Below the pieces are notes generated by a model. That model saw only the letters and a list, made by a program, of their open reading frames with translations. It was not told where the DNA came from and ran no database searches. Shown here in pieces: positions 28,977 to 38,426 of a stretch of DNA of 64,000 nt (the stretch's first letter is position 1; each line of letters starts with the position of its first letter). Origin of the DNA: Arthrobacter sulfonylureivorans. Lineage in GTDB: Bacteria; Actinomycetota; Actinomycetes; Actinomycetales; Micrococcaceae. The DNA is taken from assembly GCA_004000035.1 (NCBI GenBank), contig RJAE01000001.1:674724-738723 (forward strand), given 5' to 3'. The position numbers and the translations under genes are program-made.

Positions 28977-29908
28977 TGTCTCATGCTCCACTAGTACGCA
29001 AAGCCGTCGTCCCGGCTGCAGGCTTGGGAACCAGGTTCCTGCCGGCGACCAAAGCCATGCCTAAGGAAATGCTGCCGGTCGTCGACAAACCCGCCATCCA
29101 GTATGTGGTCGAAGAAGCGGCACGTTCCGGCCTGACCGACGTCTTGATGATCACTGGCCGCAATAAGCGATCCTTGGAAGACCACTTTGACCGCGTGCCG
29201 TTTGTCGAGGAGACGCTGGAGGCCAAGGGCGACCACGCGAAGCTGGCAGCCGTGCGTGAATCCTCCGAGTTGGCGGATATCCACTACGTTCGCCAGGGCG
29301 ATCCGATGGGGCTGGGCCACGCGGTTCTCCGCGCCAAACAGCACGTAGGGGACGAGCCTTTCGCCGTCCTGCTGGGCGATGACCTCATTGACGAGCGCGA
29401 CGAGCTGCTCTCGGAGATGATCGCTGTGCAGCAGGCGACTGGCGGCTCTGTCATCGCCCTGATGGAAGTCGACCCGGAGCAGATCAGTGCTTATGGTTGC
29501 GCGGACGTCAGCGCCGTTGAGGGCGCTGCGCACGTGAAGGTCCACGGCCTGGTGGAGAAGCCGGCCACGGCTGACGCGCCGTCGAACCTTGCCGTGATCG
29601 GCCGCTACGTGCTGCATCCGGCCGTCTTTGATGTCCTGGACCAGACCGCGCCGGGACGCGGCGGCGAAATCCAGCTGACCGACGCGCTGCAGACCCTGGC
29701 CAAGTCCGAGGACGACGGCGGCGGGGTCTACGCCGTGGTCTTCAAGGGGCGGCGCTACGACACAGGCGACAAGCTCAGCTACATCAAGGCGGTCATCTCA
29801 CTGGCTACGGAGCGCGAAGACCTCGGGCCGGAGCTGCGTTCCTGGATCGTTGACCTCGCCGACCAGATCCAGGCCGAGCCGCTCGTGGCAGCGGCCGGGC
29901 AGGGCTGA
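28976..29908 (+). CDS. galU: UTP--glucose-1-phosphate uridylyltransferase
   Basis: 310-residue cytosolic enzyme making UDP-glucose for cell-wall and capsule sugars. KAVVPAAGLGTRFLPATKAMPKEM (residues 8-31) is the nucleotide-binding signature, and VEKPATADAPSNLAVIGRYV and GRRYDTGDKLSY are typical later blocks. The start is set at MSHAPLVRKA rather than at 28949, as explained for the promoter. Confidence 0.95.
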   Translation: MSHAPLVRKAVVPAAGLGTRFLPATKAMPKEMLPVVDKPAIQYVVEEAARSGLTDVLMITGRNKRSLEDHFDRVPFVEETLEAKGDHAKLAAVRESSELADIHYVRQGDPMGLGHAVLRAKQHVGDEPFAVLLGDDLIDERDELLSEMIAVQQATGGSVIALMEVDPEQISAYGCADVSAVEGAAHVKVHGLVEKPATADAPSNLAVIGRYVLHPAVFDVLDQTAPGRGGEIQLTDALQTLAKSEDDGGGVYAVVFKGRRYDTGDKLSYIKAVISLATEREDLGPELRSWIVDLADQIQAEPLVAAAGQG

Positions 29909-29929
29909 CACCGGCGCAGGACGCCCGGT

Positions 29930-29958
29930 TTGGGTCAGCGCCGGTTCCGGGCTAAGAT
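29930..29958 (+). promoter_or_regulatory. Promoter of the yceD-rpmF-rnc-mutM group
   Basis: TTGGGT (29930-29935) and TAAGAT (29953-29958) have an ideal 17-nt spacer. The expected start lies near 29965, about 33 nt before the yceD start and upstream of its GAGGAG. Confidence 0.6.
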
Positions 29959-29997
29959 GATACGTCGGTCGTATGTTCTTGAGGAGTTTTCATTACA

Positions 29998-30591
29998 TTG
30001 GTCTTGAACCATGATCAAAGTTCGCGCTTGACCCTTGCGGTCAAGGACCTCGGGCGTAGCCCGGGCACCATGCGGACTCTTGAAGAACATATTGCTGCGC
30101 CGAAGGATTTCGGGGTAGCGCTCATTGGCGTTCAGCAAGGCTCCGATATGGAGCTGGACCTGAAGCTTGAGGCCGTGCACGAGGGAATCCTGGTTTCCGG
30201 CACTGTATCCGTGGCTGTCACGGGCGAGTGCGGGCGCTGCCTGGATCCCATCGCGTACGACCTTGACGTCAAAGTGCAGGAACTCTTCTACTACGAGGAT
30301 GCTGAACTCCTTGAGGAAGAAGAACAGGACGAACAGCGACGGGTTGAGCGCGATTTAATCGATCTCGAGCCGGCGCTGCGGGACGCAGTGGTGACCGCCC
30401 TGCCGTTCCAGCCGGTGTGCCGGGAAGACTGCCAAGGCTTGTGCCCAGAATGTGGGATGCGCCTTGAAGAGGATCCGGGTCACCATCATGAGGTTGTGGA
30501 TCCTCGCTGGGCAGCCCTAGCTGGGCTGGCCGGCACGGCCGCCGACGAGGCGCCGAAAAGTAAAGAGTCAGACGAGAGAGAAGAGAGTTAG
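29998..30591 (+). CDS. yceD: YceD/DUF177 protein
   Basis: 197 residues. The signature ECGRCLDPI (about residue 75) and C-terminal [26 protein letters not shown] form a likely zinc-binding site typical of DUF177 proteins. YceD genes nearly always precede rpmF, and the family has been linked to 23S rRNA accumulation in plants and bacteria. The TTG at 29998 has GAGGAG 11 nt upstream. rpmF starts 2 bp after the stop. Confidence 0.88.
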   Translation: MVLNHDQSSRLTLAVKDLGRSPGTMRTLEEHIAAPKDFGVALIGVQQGSDMELDLKLEAVHEGILVSGTVSVAVTGECGRCLDPIAYDLDVKVQELFYYEDAELLEEEEQDEQRRVERDLIDLEPALRDAVVTALPFQPVCREDCQGLCPECGMRLEEDPGHHHEVVDPRWAALAGLAGTAADEAPKSKESDEREES

Positions 30592-30593
30592 CC

Positions 30594-30797
30594 GTGGCTG
30601 TTCCCAAGCGGAAGATGTCCCGCTCGAATACGCGCGCCCGCCGGTCCCAGTGGAAGGCCACCGCGCCCAACCTGGTCAAGACCGTTGAGAACGGCCGTGT
30701 CACCTACAGCCTGCCGCACCAGGCAAAGGTTGTCACCGACTCGGCAGGCACCGCGCTGTTCCTTGAGTACAAGGGCCGCAAGGTAGCCGACGCGTAA
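30594..30797 (+). CDS. rpmF: 50S ribosomal protein L32
   Basis: 67 residues, [20 protein letters not shown] then a basic body. It has no cysteines, so it is the zinc-independent (C-minus) form of L32. The start is GTG at 30594, tightly after yceD. rnc begins 11 bp downstream. Confidence 0.95.
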   Translation: MAVPKRKMSRSNTRARRSQWKATAPNLVKTVENGRVTYSLPHQAKVVTDSAGTALFLEYKGRKVADA

Positions 30798-30808
30798 TAT
30801 CGTCCGGT

Positions 30809-31528
30809 ATGCCTTCAACTGAAGAGCTTTTGGAGCGTCTCGGTGTCGATCTCGACGCCGAGACGCTCCGTCTCGCTTTAACCCACCGTTCTTACGCCTA
30901 CGAACACGGCGGCCTGCCCACGAACGAGCGCCTGGAGTTCCTGGGCGATTCGATCCTGGGTTTCTCCGTGACCGACGCGCTGTACCGGGACAACCCGGAT
31001 CTGCCCGAGGGCGAGCTGGCCAAGCGGCGATCCGCCGTGGTGTCCACCCGGGCCCTGGCCGGGATTGCCCGCTCCCTCGATGTGGGTCAGCATGTGCTGC
31101 TCGGGCAGGGCGAGAAGCTGACCAACGGCGCGGACAAGTCCTCCATTCTTGCCGACACCATGGAAGCCCTGTTCGGCGCCACCTACCTGTGCCACGGCAT
31201 CGAAACCGCCCGGCAGTTGGTGATGCGCCTGATCGGACCGCTGCTGGCGGACGCCGCAGCGCTTGGCGCCGGGACCGACTGGAAGACCAGCATTCAGGAA
31301 CTGGCTGCAGCCCGGAAAATGGGCAACGTGACGTACCGCGTGGAGGGCTCGGGCCCGGACCACGCGCGGACGTTTGTGGCCACGCTCCTGATCGGCACCG
31401 CCGAACACGGCCAGGGGACCGGACACTCCAAGAAGGAAGCCGAACAGGAAGCCGCCGCCTCGACGTGGCGGGACCTTCGCGGTTCCTTATCCGAATCTTT
31501 GACGGAGAACAACGGATCAGATGCCTGA
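30809..31528 (+). CDS. rnc: Ribonuclease III
   Basis: 239 residues that cut double-stranded RNA, including rRNA precursors. [13 protein letters not shown] (about residues 38-50) is the catalytic signature, with the second acidic site in [12 protein letters not shown]. The double-stranded-RNA-binding domain occupies about 158-228 and ends [19 protein letters not shown] lies 8 nt before the ATG, so it may also have its own near-leaderless start. The last 8 nt overlap mutM. Confidence 0.95.
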   Translation: MPSTEELLERLGVDLDAETLRLALTHRSYAYEHGGLPTNERLEFLGDSILGFSVTDALYRDNPDLPEGELAKRRSAVVSTRALAGIARSLDVGQHVLLGQGEKLTNGADKSSILADTMEALFGATYLCHGIETARQLVMRLIGPLLADAAALGAGTDWKTSIQELAAARKMGNVTYRVEGSGPDHARTFVATLLIGTAEHGQGTGHSKKEAEQEAAASTWRDLRGSLSESLTENNGSDA

Positions 31529-32513
31529 GCTGCCTGAGGTGGAGGTTGTCCGCCGCGGGCTGGCCCAGTGGGTCCGCGGCCGGACCATCACCGGCGTCGA
31601 GATTGTTGATGAACGCTCCATCCGCCGGCACGCGCTCGGCGCCGAGGACCTTCGCGGGAACCTGGTCGGCGCGCACGTTGCCGACGTCGTCCGGCGCGGC
31701 AAGTTCCTCTGGATGCCGCTGCTGGAGGCGGATGCGGCCGGCGTAGAAAGTGGATCCGACGGCGACGCCGGGAATGAGCCCAAGCTCGCCCTGATGGCGC
31801 ACCTTGGCATGAGCGGACAGCTGCTGGTCGAGGACAGCGCACAGCCGGACGAGAAGCACCTCAAAGTGCGGCTGACCCTGAGCCCGGCCAGCGACCCTGA
31901 CGGCTCTCCCATGCCGGCCGAACTGCGGTTCGTCGACCAGCGGATCTTCGGCGGCATGTTCCTGGCCGACCTGGCACCCACCCGCGACGGCCACGCCGGC
32001 GGCATCTCCGAAACCGGCCTGCCGCTGATCCCTGTCGAAGCCTCACACATCGCCCGCGACCCGCTGGACCCGGCCTTTTCCTTTGATGCGTTCTACAAGC
32101 GGCTCCGTACCCGCAAGACCGGCATCAAGCGCGCCATCCTGGACCAGGCCTTGGTCTCAGGAATCGGAAATATCTACGCGGACGAGGCGCTGTGGGCTGC
32201 GAAGCTGCATTACGCCCGCCCCACGGACACGCTGCGCCGCAAGGACGCGGAACGCCTCCTCAATGCCTGCCGCGAGGTCATGTCGCAGGCGTTGGCCGCC
32301 GGCGGTACCAGCTTCGACTCGCTCTACGTGAACGTCAACGGTGCATCCGGCTACTTCGAACGGCATCTGAACGCCTACGGCCGGGAAAATGAGCACTGCT
32401 ACCGTTGCACCGACCTGGGCCTGTCCACCAAGATCCGCCGGGACACCTTCATGAACCGCTCGTCCTACACCTGCCCCGTCTGCCAACCGCGCCCGCGCAA
32501 CGGCCGCTGGTAG
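31521..32513 (+). CDS. mutM: Formamidopyrimidine-DNA glycosylase
   Basis: 330-residue repair enzyme that removes oxidised purines such as 8-oxoguanine. The catalytic Pro-1 and Glu-2 are present ([10 protein letters not shown]), then the H2TH region [18 protein letters not shown] and a C-terminal zinc finger with CYRC and CPVC (about residues 292-318). It is somewhat longer than the usual 270-290 residues because of acidic loops around residues 74-82 and 110-160. Its stop is 9 bp from the convergent serine hydrolase gene. Confidence 0.95.
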   Translation: MPELPEVEVVRRGLAQWVRGRTITGVEIVDERSIRRHALGAEDLRGNLVGAHVADVVRRGKFLWMPLLEADAAGVESGSDGDAGNEPKLALMAHLGMSGQLLVEDSAQPDEKHLKVRLTLSPASDPDGSPMPAELRFVDQRIFGGMFLADLAPTRDGHAGGISETGLPLIPVEASHIARDPLDPAFSFDAFYKRLRTRKTGIKRAILDQALVSGIGNIYADEALWAAKLHYARPTDTLRRKDAERLLNACREVMSQALAAGGTSFDSLYVNVNGASGYFERHLNAYGRENEHCYRCTDLGLSTKIRRDTFMNRSSYTCPVCQPRPRNGRW

Positions 32514-32522
32514 GACCCGGGC

Positions 32523-33338
32523 CTAACGATCCAGTTCCGTCAGCACGGCGTCCGTGTACTTTGGCCAGGCCTCGGCTGCCCAGGGGCCGAAGGCGCGGTC
32601 GGTAAGCGCGACGCAGGCGGCACCGGCGTCGGGATCCACCCAGAGGAAGGTGCCGGACTGGCCGAAGTGGCCGAAGGTTTTGGGCGAGCTGTTCGCACCG
32701 GTCCAGTGAGGGGCCTTGTGATCGCGGATTTCGAAGCCCAGGCCCCAGTCGTTGTCCTGCTGGCGTCCGAAGCCGGGCAGCACGCCGGACAAACCGGGAT
32801 AGGCCAGCTGAGTAGCTTCCTGCAGCGTGGACGGGGCCAGCAGCGAGGGGCTCTGCAGTTCGGCGGCGAAGCGGGACAGGTCAGCGGCGGTGGAGGTGGC
32901 GCCGGCGGCGGGCGAGCCGTCCAAACTGGTGTCCGCCATGCCGAGCGGCGCCAGCACGCCTTCCCGCAGGTACTCGGCGAAGCCCATGCCCGTGGCGGAT
33001 TCCAACGTTTCGCCGAGAACCTCGAAGCCGGCGTTGGAGTAGAGCCGCCGGGCTCCGGGGGTAAAGCGGATGGTGCGGTCACCGAAGTCGTAGCCGGCGC
33101 AGTGGGCCAGCAGATGACGTACCGTGGCACCCTCCGGCCCCGCAGCCTGATCGAGTTCCAGCGCGCCTTCTTCAGCAGCCATCAACACGGCATAGGCACT
33201 GAGGAGCTTGGTCACCGAGGCCAGCGGGAAGCGGCGTTGCTGGTCGCCGTGTGCGGCCAGGACAGTGCCGTCCGCGCCGACGACGGCGGTGGCCACGTTG
33301 TCCGCCGGCCACGACTCGATCAGCTTGACGCTCTCCAC
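32523..33338 (-). CDS. Beta-lactamase/penicillin-binding-protein-like serine hydrolase
   Basis: 271 residues from a GTG at 33338 that has AGGAG 5 nt upstream and lies 9 bp after oleD. A longer open frame upstream overlaps oleD out of frame and is not used. The class C-type serine hydrolase motifs are SVTK (about residues 41-44) and YSNAGFE (about 101). No signal peptide is visible, so it is probably cytosolic, such as an esterase. It is the last gene of the ole transcription unit; a role in olefin metabolism is only positional inference. Confidence 0.82.
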   Translation of the reverse strand: MESVKLIESWPADNVATAVVGADGTVLAAHGDQQRRFPLASVTKLLSAYAVLMAAEEGALELDQAAGPEGATVRHLLAHCAGYDFGDRTIRFTPGARRLYSNAGFEVLGETLESATGMGFAEYLREGVLAPLGMADTSLDGSPAAGATSTAADLSRFAAELQSPSLLAPSTLQEATQLAYPGLSGVLPGFGRQQDNDWGLGFEIRDHKAPHWTGANSSPKTFGHFGQSGTFLWVDPDAGAACVALTDRAFGPWAAEAWPKYTDAVLTELDR

Positions 33339-33346
33339 AGTTACTC

Positions 33347-34486
33347 CTAGCTTGCCGTTCGGCGGTAGTGGGCTGCCAGCCGGCGTAGCCCGTCTTCGAT
33401 GCTGACGTCGGGTGTCCAGTCGAGCACTTCGCGCGTGCGGCGCTGGTCGAACCAATGCGCCGTGGACAGCTGCTCGGCCAGGAACCGGGTCATGGGCGGC
33501 TCGTCCTTGACCAGTCCGCGCTTTCCGGCAGCGGTCCAGGCACCCTCGATCGCGGCACCGGCGCCCCGGGCCAGCCAGCCCGGAACCGACCAGGCGGGCG
33601 CCTTCACGCCCGCGGCGTCGCAAATCCCGGCGATCAGCTCGCCGACCGGACGGGGCTGGCCGTTGGTGACCACCAGTGCCTGGCCATGTGCCTGCTCCAT
33701 CCGTTCGAGTGCCCGGACGATTGCCGCGGCGGCGTTGTCGACGTACGTGGTGTCGATCAAGGCGGCGCCATTGTCCAGCAGGGGCAGACGGCCCGCCTGG
33801 GCCCGGGCCACCACACGCTCCACCAACTGGGTATCGCCGGGTCCCCACACAACGTGCGGGCGGATGGCGGCAACCCGGAAGCCGGGGGAGTCCTCGGCGA
33901 GGGCTAGAAGTTCGGCGGCGGCCTTGGACCGGGCGTAGTTGCCGCGGGCCCGCTCCGGATCAGCGGTCCCGGCACCCGCACCGGCGATCGCTTCGCCGAA
34001 ATGTGCCACGGACGGGGAGGATACGAACACCACGTCGCGCACTCCGGCGGATTTGGCCGCGGCCAGCAGGGTGCGGGTGCCGTCGATGTTGGTGGCCACG
34101 AACTCGCTCCACTCACCGGTGAAGGAGACCTTCGCGGCCAAGTGGATGACGGCGTGCACACCCCGCACGGCCCGGGCCACGGCGTCGGGATCGGTCAACG
34201 AGCCCAACACCGTCTCGGCACCGGGGCCGATGTCGGCCGGACGGCGCTGGAAGGTCCGGACCCGGTGGCCCTGCTCCAGCAGCAGCCGCGCGACGGCGCC
34301 ACCGAGCATGCCGCTGGCGCCGGTAACCAGAACCGTTTTGGTCTCCACACGGGTCTCCACGCGCTCGCTAGCGCTCGCTTGGTCGACCACCGAGGGGTCG
34401 ACCACAGGGTGGTTCTTGTCGGTGGTCGATGGAGGCGCGCCAGCGCCGAGTAGAGACCGGTCGTCCACCGGTTCGTTATTGCTCAT
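33347..34486 (-). CDS. oleD: 2-alkyl-3-oxoalkanoate reductase OleD with repeat-derived N-terminus
   Basis: 379-residue short-chain dehydrogenase that reduces the OleA product to the beta-hydroxy acid using NADPH. The Rossmann motif VLVTGASGMLGGAVARLL begins only at about residue 52, and the catalytic YxxxK is NYARSKAAAE. Residues about 5-50 are encoded by a copy of the dispersed palindromic repeat (VDDRSLLGAGAPPSTTD and SVVDQASASERVETR), giving an N-terminal extension not expected in the family. The ATG overlaps the oleBC stop (ATGA). A GTG just before KTVLVTG could instead give a normal-length protein, but it lacks a good ribosome binding site. Confidence 0.88.
   Translation of the reverse strand: MSNNEPVDDRSLLGAGAPPSTTDKNHPVVDPSVVDQASASERVETRVETKTVLVTGASGMLGGAVARLLLEQGHRVRTFQRRPADIGPGAETVLGSLTDPDAVARAVRGVHAVIHLAAKVSFTGEWSEFVATNIDGTRTLLAAAKSAGVRDVVFVSSPSVAHFGEAIAGAGAGTADPERARGNYARSKAAAELLALAEDSPGFRVAAIRPHVVWGPGDTQLVERVVARAQAGRLPLLDNGAALIDTTYVDNAAAAIVRALERMEQAHGQALVVTNGQPRPVGELIAGICDAAGVKAPAWSVPGWLARGAGAAIEGAWTAAGKRGLVKDEPPMTRFLAEQLSTAHWFDQRRTREVLDWTPDVSIEDGLRRLAAHYRRTAS
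34352..34471. repeat. Dispersed palindromic repeat, full element (locus B, in oleD)
   Basis: The 42-nt arm starts at 34352 (GGTCTCCACGCGCTCGC...), followed by a 26-nt middle that contains an extra GGTCGACCAC, then the 52-nt arm at 34420-34471. It is translated on the minus strand as the OleD N-terminus. Confidence 0.85.
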
Positions 34487-37266
34487 GGCTTGCGGATCCG
34501 TCCGCCGGCCAGCGACTTGGCCGCCCAGTCGGCGAGCCTGGCCCGGTCGATCTTGGAGTTGTGCCGGATATCGGTAGGCAGTTCGGGCACCGCCAGCACC
34601 GCCGCCAGATCCAAACCAGTAGAGCGTGCGACGGCGGCGCGCACCTGTTCGCCGAGCGCACGCGGCGCGGTTCCCGGCTTGGTGGCCGGCGGAAGCGTTT
34701 CCACCACCGCAACTGGTACCTGGGCACCCACCGGACCGACACCGACGACGGCAGCCAGTCGGACGCCGTCGTGCGTTTCCGCCGCTTGCTCCGCGGCCAC
34801 GGGAGTGGCGACGCCGGCAGCAGTAGTGATGATGTGCGCCAGCCGGCCCTCCACCCAGAGCCGCCCCTCGGCGTCGAGATGACCCACGTCGCCGGTGCGG
34901 TGCCAGCCAGGCACGGACGCGCTGTGCCGCTGGGTGACCCAGAGGCGGTCGTAGCGGTCCATCACATGCGGGGCGCTGACCAGGATCTCGCCGGTGACGC
35001 CGGGGTTGGTGGTCGGCTGGTCGGAGACGCTGCCGTCCGGAGCCACCGCGGCGATGGCCACCGTGGCTCCGGACACCGGGGTGCCGACGCAGACGCCGTT
35101 GCCGGTACCGGCGGCGCGGATGCCGTCCAGGCTAATGTCCGTGACGGGGAGCGCTTCGGTCATCCCGTAGGGCGTGTGCAGGGTGGCAGACGGCACCAGC
35201 GACTGCACCTTGGCCAGCAGCGGTTCCGGTATCGGGGCCCCGGCAGAGAGCAACAGCTCAACGCTGGAGAGCCCCACGCGGTGTTCGTCGGTCAGTCCGT
35301 CGGCCGTGGCCAGGACGTTGGCCAGTGCGGCCGGCGACGCGAAGACGGCGGTGGCGTCCACTGCGGCGGCGGCGTCGGCCAGGGCGGCTGCGGTGAGCGT
35401 CTTCGGCGCCGTGACGTCCATGTCCGGTGTGACCGAGGTGGCGCCGAGGGCCGGGCCCAGCAGGGCGAACGGCGCGAAGCCTGCCACCAGCGACGTGCCG
35501 GCCTCCAGCCCGTAGGTGTCCTTCAGCGTGTCCCGCATGGCCGCCAGCTGTCGGTGCGTGTAGACCACGCCCTTTGCCGGACCGGTGGAGCCGGACGTGA
35601 AGAGGATGGCGGCGTCGTCGTCGGGGGCGGGGGGCGCCACGCGGGTCTCCGCACTCTCGCTGGCGCTCGCTTGGTCGACTACCGGGGCGCTCTGATCGGT
35701 GGTCGACGGAGGCGCGCCAGCGCCGAGTAGAGACCGGTCGACCACCGGGCGGTTGGCCGCCGAGCCTGCCGCGGCTGCTTCCACCAGTTCGGGCACGGTG
35801 TGGGCGATCCCGTAGAGCTTGCGCTTGGCCTCGCCCATCTCGGTGACGCTGATGCGCTGGCCGGGCCAGTTGAACAGCCGGGCGGCAACGAAGGCGCGTT
35901 CGATGCCGACAATGAACTGAGGCCCGGCGCCCTTGATGGCGCGGCTGAGCCCGGCCGGTCCGAGTCCGGCGTCGGCCACCACGATGACCGCTCCGAGCTT
36001 CAGGCAGGCGTAGATCAGGCTGGTCAGTTCGATGCCGGGCGGGACCAACAGGTTGATCCGGTCGCCGGCCTTGACACCGATCCCGGCGAGTCCGTCGGCC
36101 AACAGGTCCACCTGCCCGGCGAGTTCGGCCCAGGTCAGCGTCCGCGGCCCGGCGCCGGGGGCGGCCAGGGGCGCCATGTCGACGACGGCGGGGGAGTTGT
36201 CGGTGCGGCGTTCGTGGAGCTCGGCGAGCATCGGGCGGAAGGTCCCGGGGCGGGTCTCCACGGATCTCCGCGCAGGCCTGGCGGCCTTTGGTCGACCACC
36301 ACGGGTCTCCACGCGCTCGCCGGCGCTCGCTTGGTCGACCACCGGGGCGGCGAGCCAGGTGAAGAGGGGGGTGGCGATGTCGCGGTCTTCGGGGAGCAGG
36401 TGGCCGGCGCCTTCGAAGCGGTGCACGTCCGCCTGCGGCAGCCGGTCCATCAGATCGCGCAGGTAGCGGTCGGAGAAGACCGGGTCCTTGGGGCCCCACA
36501 TGATCAGCGCCGGAACGTCCAGATCGCGGATGCCCTCGGCCACCTCGATCAGCGTGTTCCAGCTGGGCGTGCTCTCGTCGGCCGGAATGTCCGCCACGAA
36601 GTTGCCCACGCCCGTGCGCCGGGCGGCGTGCCGGTACGGTGCCATGAACGCGTCCTTGACGTCCTTTTCCAAAGGAGGATGCGCCAAGGCGTGCGTGACG
36701 CGCAGGAAGGCGGCCGACGTCGTCGTACCCCACTGATGGACGGCGGGGTGCAGGGCGAGTTTCAGCGGGGCGGGAAGGCCGAAGCCCGCGGGATGAACGG
36801 CAGTGTTGGTCAGCACGACGCCGGCCAGCTGAGCGCGGTGCCGTGTGGCCCAGCCCAGCGAGATCACGCCGCCCCAGTCGTGCCCGACGGTGACGACGGG
36901 ACCGGTGATGCCAAGTTCGGCGGTCAGATCGCCCAAGTCCGTGATGCGGTCTTCCAGCCGGCGGAAACGCCCGGTGCGCTCGGAGAACCCCATGTCCAAC
37001 TGGTCGACGGCGACCACGCGCCACGGCGCCACGGCGTCGCCGGCCGCGCCCAGCAGGGTGCGCCAGAGGTAGGACCAGGTCGGGTTGCCGTGCACGCACA
37101 GCAGGGTGCCGGCCGGCTCGATTCCGCTTTCGGCCAACTGCGGGCCGTTGTCCAATAGGTGCCAGGTGTGGGCGCTGCCGGCCGGATCCACCGCGGCGGT
37201 GGAGGGGACGCGGACGCGGCGGGACCAGGCCGGGTCGACTCCGGGCCAGAGGGGTTTGCCTACCAC
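34483..37266 (-). CDS. oleBC: OleBC fusion: beta-lactone decarboxylase plus beta-lactone synthetase
   Basis: 927 residues. Part 1 (about 1-305) is an alpha/beta hydrolase of the haloalkane-dehalogenase type with VHGNPTWSYLW and the nucleophile-elbow GHDWGG: OleB, which decarboxylates the beta-lactone to the cis-olefin. Part 2 (about 340-927) is an AMP-ligase with ILFTSGSTGPAKGV and WHRTGDVGHLD: OleC, which makes the beta-lactone from the beta-hydroxy acid with ATP. Fused OleBC proteins are known in actinobacteria. The GTG at 37266 overlaps the oleA stop; a longer open frame to 37614 only mirrors oleA. Two repeat copies are translated inside: the OleB-OleC linker (about 307-338) and a loop just before the ATP-binding motif (about 506-541). 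Confidence 0.9.
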   Translation of the reverse strand: MVGKPLWPGVDPAWSRRVRVPSTAAVDPAGSAHTWHLLDNGPQLAESGIEPAGTLLCVHGNPTWSYLWRTLLGAAGDAVAPWRVVAVDQLDMGFSERTGRFRRLEDRITDLGDLTAELGITGPVVTVGHDWGGVISLGWATRHRAQLAGVVLTNTAVHPAGFGLPAPLKLALHPAVHQWGTTTSAAFLRVTHALAHPPLEKDVKDAFMAPYRHAARRTGVGNFVADIPADESTPSWNTLIEVAEGIRDLDVPALIMWGPKDPVFSDRYLRDLMDRLPQADVHRFEGAGHLLPEDRDIATPLFTWLAAPVVDQASAGERVETRGGRPKAARPARRSVETRPGTFRPMLAELHERRTDNSPAVVDMAPLAAPGAGPRTLTWAELAGQVDLLADGLAGIGVKAGDRINLLVPPGIELTSLIYACLKLGAVIVVADAGLGPAGLSRAIKGAGPQFIVGIERAFVAARLFNWPGQRISVTEMGEAKRKLYGIAHTVPELVEAAAAGSAANRPVVDRSLLGAGAPPSTTDQSAPVVDQASASESAETRVAPPAPDDDAAILFTSGSTGPAKGVVYTHRQLAAMRDTLKDTYGLEAGTSLVAGFAPFALLGPALGATSVTPDMDVTAPKTLTAAALADAAAAVDATAVFASPAALANVLATADGLTDEHRVGLSSVELLLSAGAPIPEPLLAKVQSLVPSATLHTPYGMTEALPVTDISLDGIRAAGTGNGVCVGTPVSGATVAIAAVAPDGSVSDQPTTNPGVTGEILVSAPHVMDRYDRLWVTQRHSASVPGWHRTGDVGHLDAEGRLWVEGRLAHIITTAAGVATPVAAEQAAETHDGVRLAAVVGVGPVGAQVPVAVVETLPPATKPGTAPRALGEQVRAAVARSTGLDLAAVLAVPELPTDIRHNSKIDRARLADWAAKSLAGGRIRKP
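35644..35748. repeat. Dispersed palindromic repeat, full element (locus C, inside the OleC domain)
   Basis: The 42-nt arm lies at 35644-35685, an 11-nt middle follows, and the 52-nt arm is at 35697-35748. Total 105 nt, a multiple of three. On the minus strand it encodes VVDRSLLGAGAPPSTTD and VVDQASASESAETR a few residues before the OleC ATP-binding loop. Confidence 0.88.
36253..36345. repeat. Dispersed palindromic repeat, two tandem 42-nt-type arms (locus D, OleB-OleC linker)
   Basis: A divergent arm at 36253-36300 has a different core (AGGCCT/AGGCCT-like hairpin), and a canonical 42-nt arm lies at 36304-36345. No 52-nt arm is present. On the minus strand they encode VVDQASAGERVETR followed by a proline/arginine stretch in the linker of the fusion protein. 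Confidence 0.8.
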
Positions 37267-38285
37267 GCAATCTCCATCATGGTGGTGTTCAGGCCGGAGC
37301 CCACTCCCATGCAGAGCACCCGGTCGCCGCTGCTCAGGGTCTGCGACTCCTGCGCCAGCGTCATCGGCAGCGAGGCCGGCCCCACGTTGCCCCACTTCGG
37401 GAAAGTAATCGGCACGCGCTCGCGGACCAGGTCGACGGCCTTGATGATCGCGTTGGTGTACGAGGTGGAGACCTGGTGCGTGACGTACCGGTCCATCGCG
37501 GTCCAGTTCCAACCGTCGCGGTGGGCCTCGTGCCAGGCGCTGACCACCAGTTCCAGCCCGTTCTCCAACAGGCCCTTGGTGTCCGTGAACATGCCGGCCG
37601 GCCCGCCGACGCACAGTTCGTGGTGCTCGGTGCCGGCACGGGAGACGCCGCCGAGGATCCGGTGCGATTCGGGGTGGACGTCGGCGGGGCCGATCACGGC
37701 GGCGGCGGCCCCCGAGCCCAACGTCAGCGTGGCGAATTCGCGCAAGTAGTCGGCGCGGGTGGAATCCGGATGGTTCAGGCGTTCAAAGGTGGTCTCCTGG
37801 GTGGGCTGGGCATCCTCGCCCGCCACGATCAACGCATACTTGATCTGTCCGGCATCGATCATGTTGGCGGCCAGCGTGATGCCGTTGACGAAGCCCAGGC
37901 AGGCGTTGGCCAGGTCGAAATTCATGGCCGACGACGGCAGGCCCAGCCCGTGGTGGATCTTCACCGCCACGGACGGTTCCAGGTTCTTGCGCGTCACGGA
38001 CGTATTGATCAGCAGGCCGATCTGGTCCGGCTCCACGCCGGCTTCGGCCAGGGCCTTGGCACCGGCCTCGATGGCGGCGTCGTCGAAGGATGAACCGGGT
38101 GACCACCAGCGGCGCTCGGTCACGCCGGCAACACGTTCCAGCAGCTTCCGGGAGAGCTTCAGGCGCTTCAGGCTGGGGGCGAGGCGCTCATCGAACTCAG
38201 CGGAAGTGACGGCTACCGGAGCCTCTACGCTCGAGACGGCCAGCAAAGCCGCGTTGTCATGTCGAAACGTCGCGTTACCGATCAA
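37260..38285 (-). CDS. oleA: Thiolase-fold condensing enzyme OleA
   Basis: About 341 residues from a TTG at 38285; an ATG at 38348 gives a longer form whose extra 21 residues look non-conserved. OleA joins two fatty acyl-CoAs head to head. The catalytic cysteine is in LANACLGFVNG (about residue 127), and FPKWGNVGPASLP near the end carries the conserved asparagine region. GNATFRHDN at the N-terminus is typical of actinobacterial OleA. It is the first gene of the ole group; its stop overlaps the oleBC GTG. Confidence 0.92.
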   Translation of the reverse strand: MIGNATFRHDNAALLAVSSVEAPVAVTSAEFDERLAPSLKRLKLSRKLLERVAGVTERRWWSPGSSFDDAAIEAGAKALAEAGVEPDQIGLLINTSVTRKNLEPSVAVKIHHGLGLPSSAMNFDLANACLGFVNGITLAANMIDAGQIKYALIVAGEDAQPTQETTFERLNHPDSTRADYLREFATLTLGSGAAAAVIGPADVHPESHRILGGVSRAGTEHHELCVGGPAGMFTDTKGLLENGLELVVSAWHEAHRDGWNWTAMDRYVTHQVSTSYTNAIIKAVDLVRERVPITFPKWGNVGPASLPMTLAQESQTLSSGDRVLCMGVGSGLNTTMMEIAW

Positions 38286-38426
38286 TATCCAGCCTTTATT
38301 CGTCTGTCGGGGACGGTCACCTATACGCGGAGAATCCGGCATGGGCACCCGAAGTCTTAACTATGCACCCCGCGCCAACGTTCCGCACATACGGACAAAG
38401 GCATTGGTTTGTGGCAATTGTCTCTG

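Noticed and set aside
30594-30797. L32 lacking its zinc cysteines as a defect
   Set aside because: Cysteine-free L32 is a known normal form; the rest of the protein is intact.
35258-37270. Second minus-strand open frame (670 codons) over oleBC
   Set aside because: Out-of-frame shadow rich in Arg, Gly and Pro; the real frame carries the OleB and OleC motifs.
37267-37614. N-terminal extension of oleBC
   Set aside because: The extra codons overlap oleA out of frame and have shadow-like composition; the GTG at 37266 overlapping the oleA stop is the better start.
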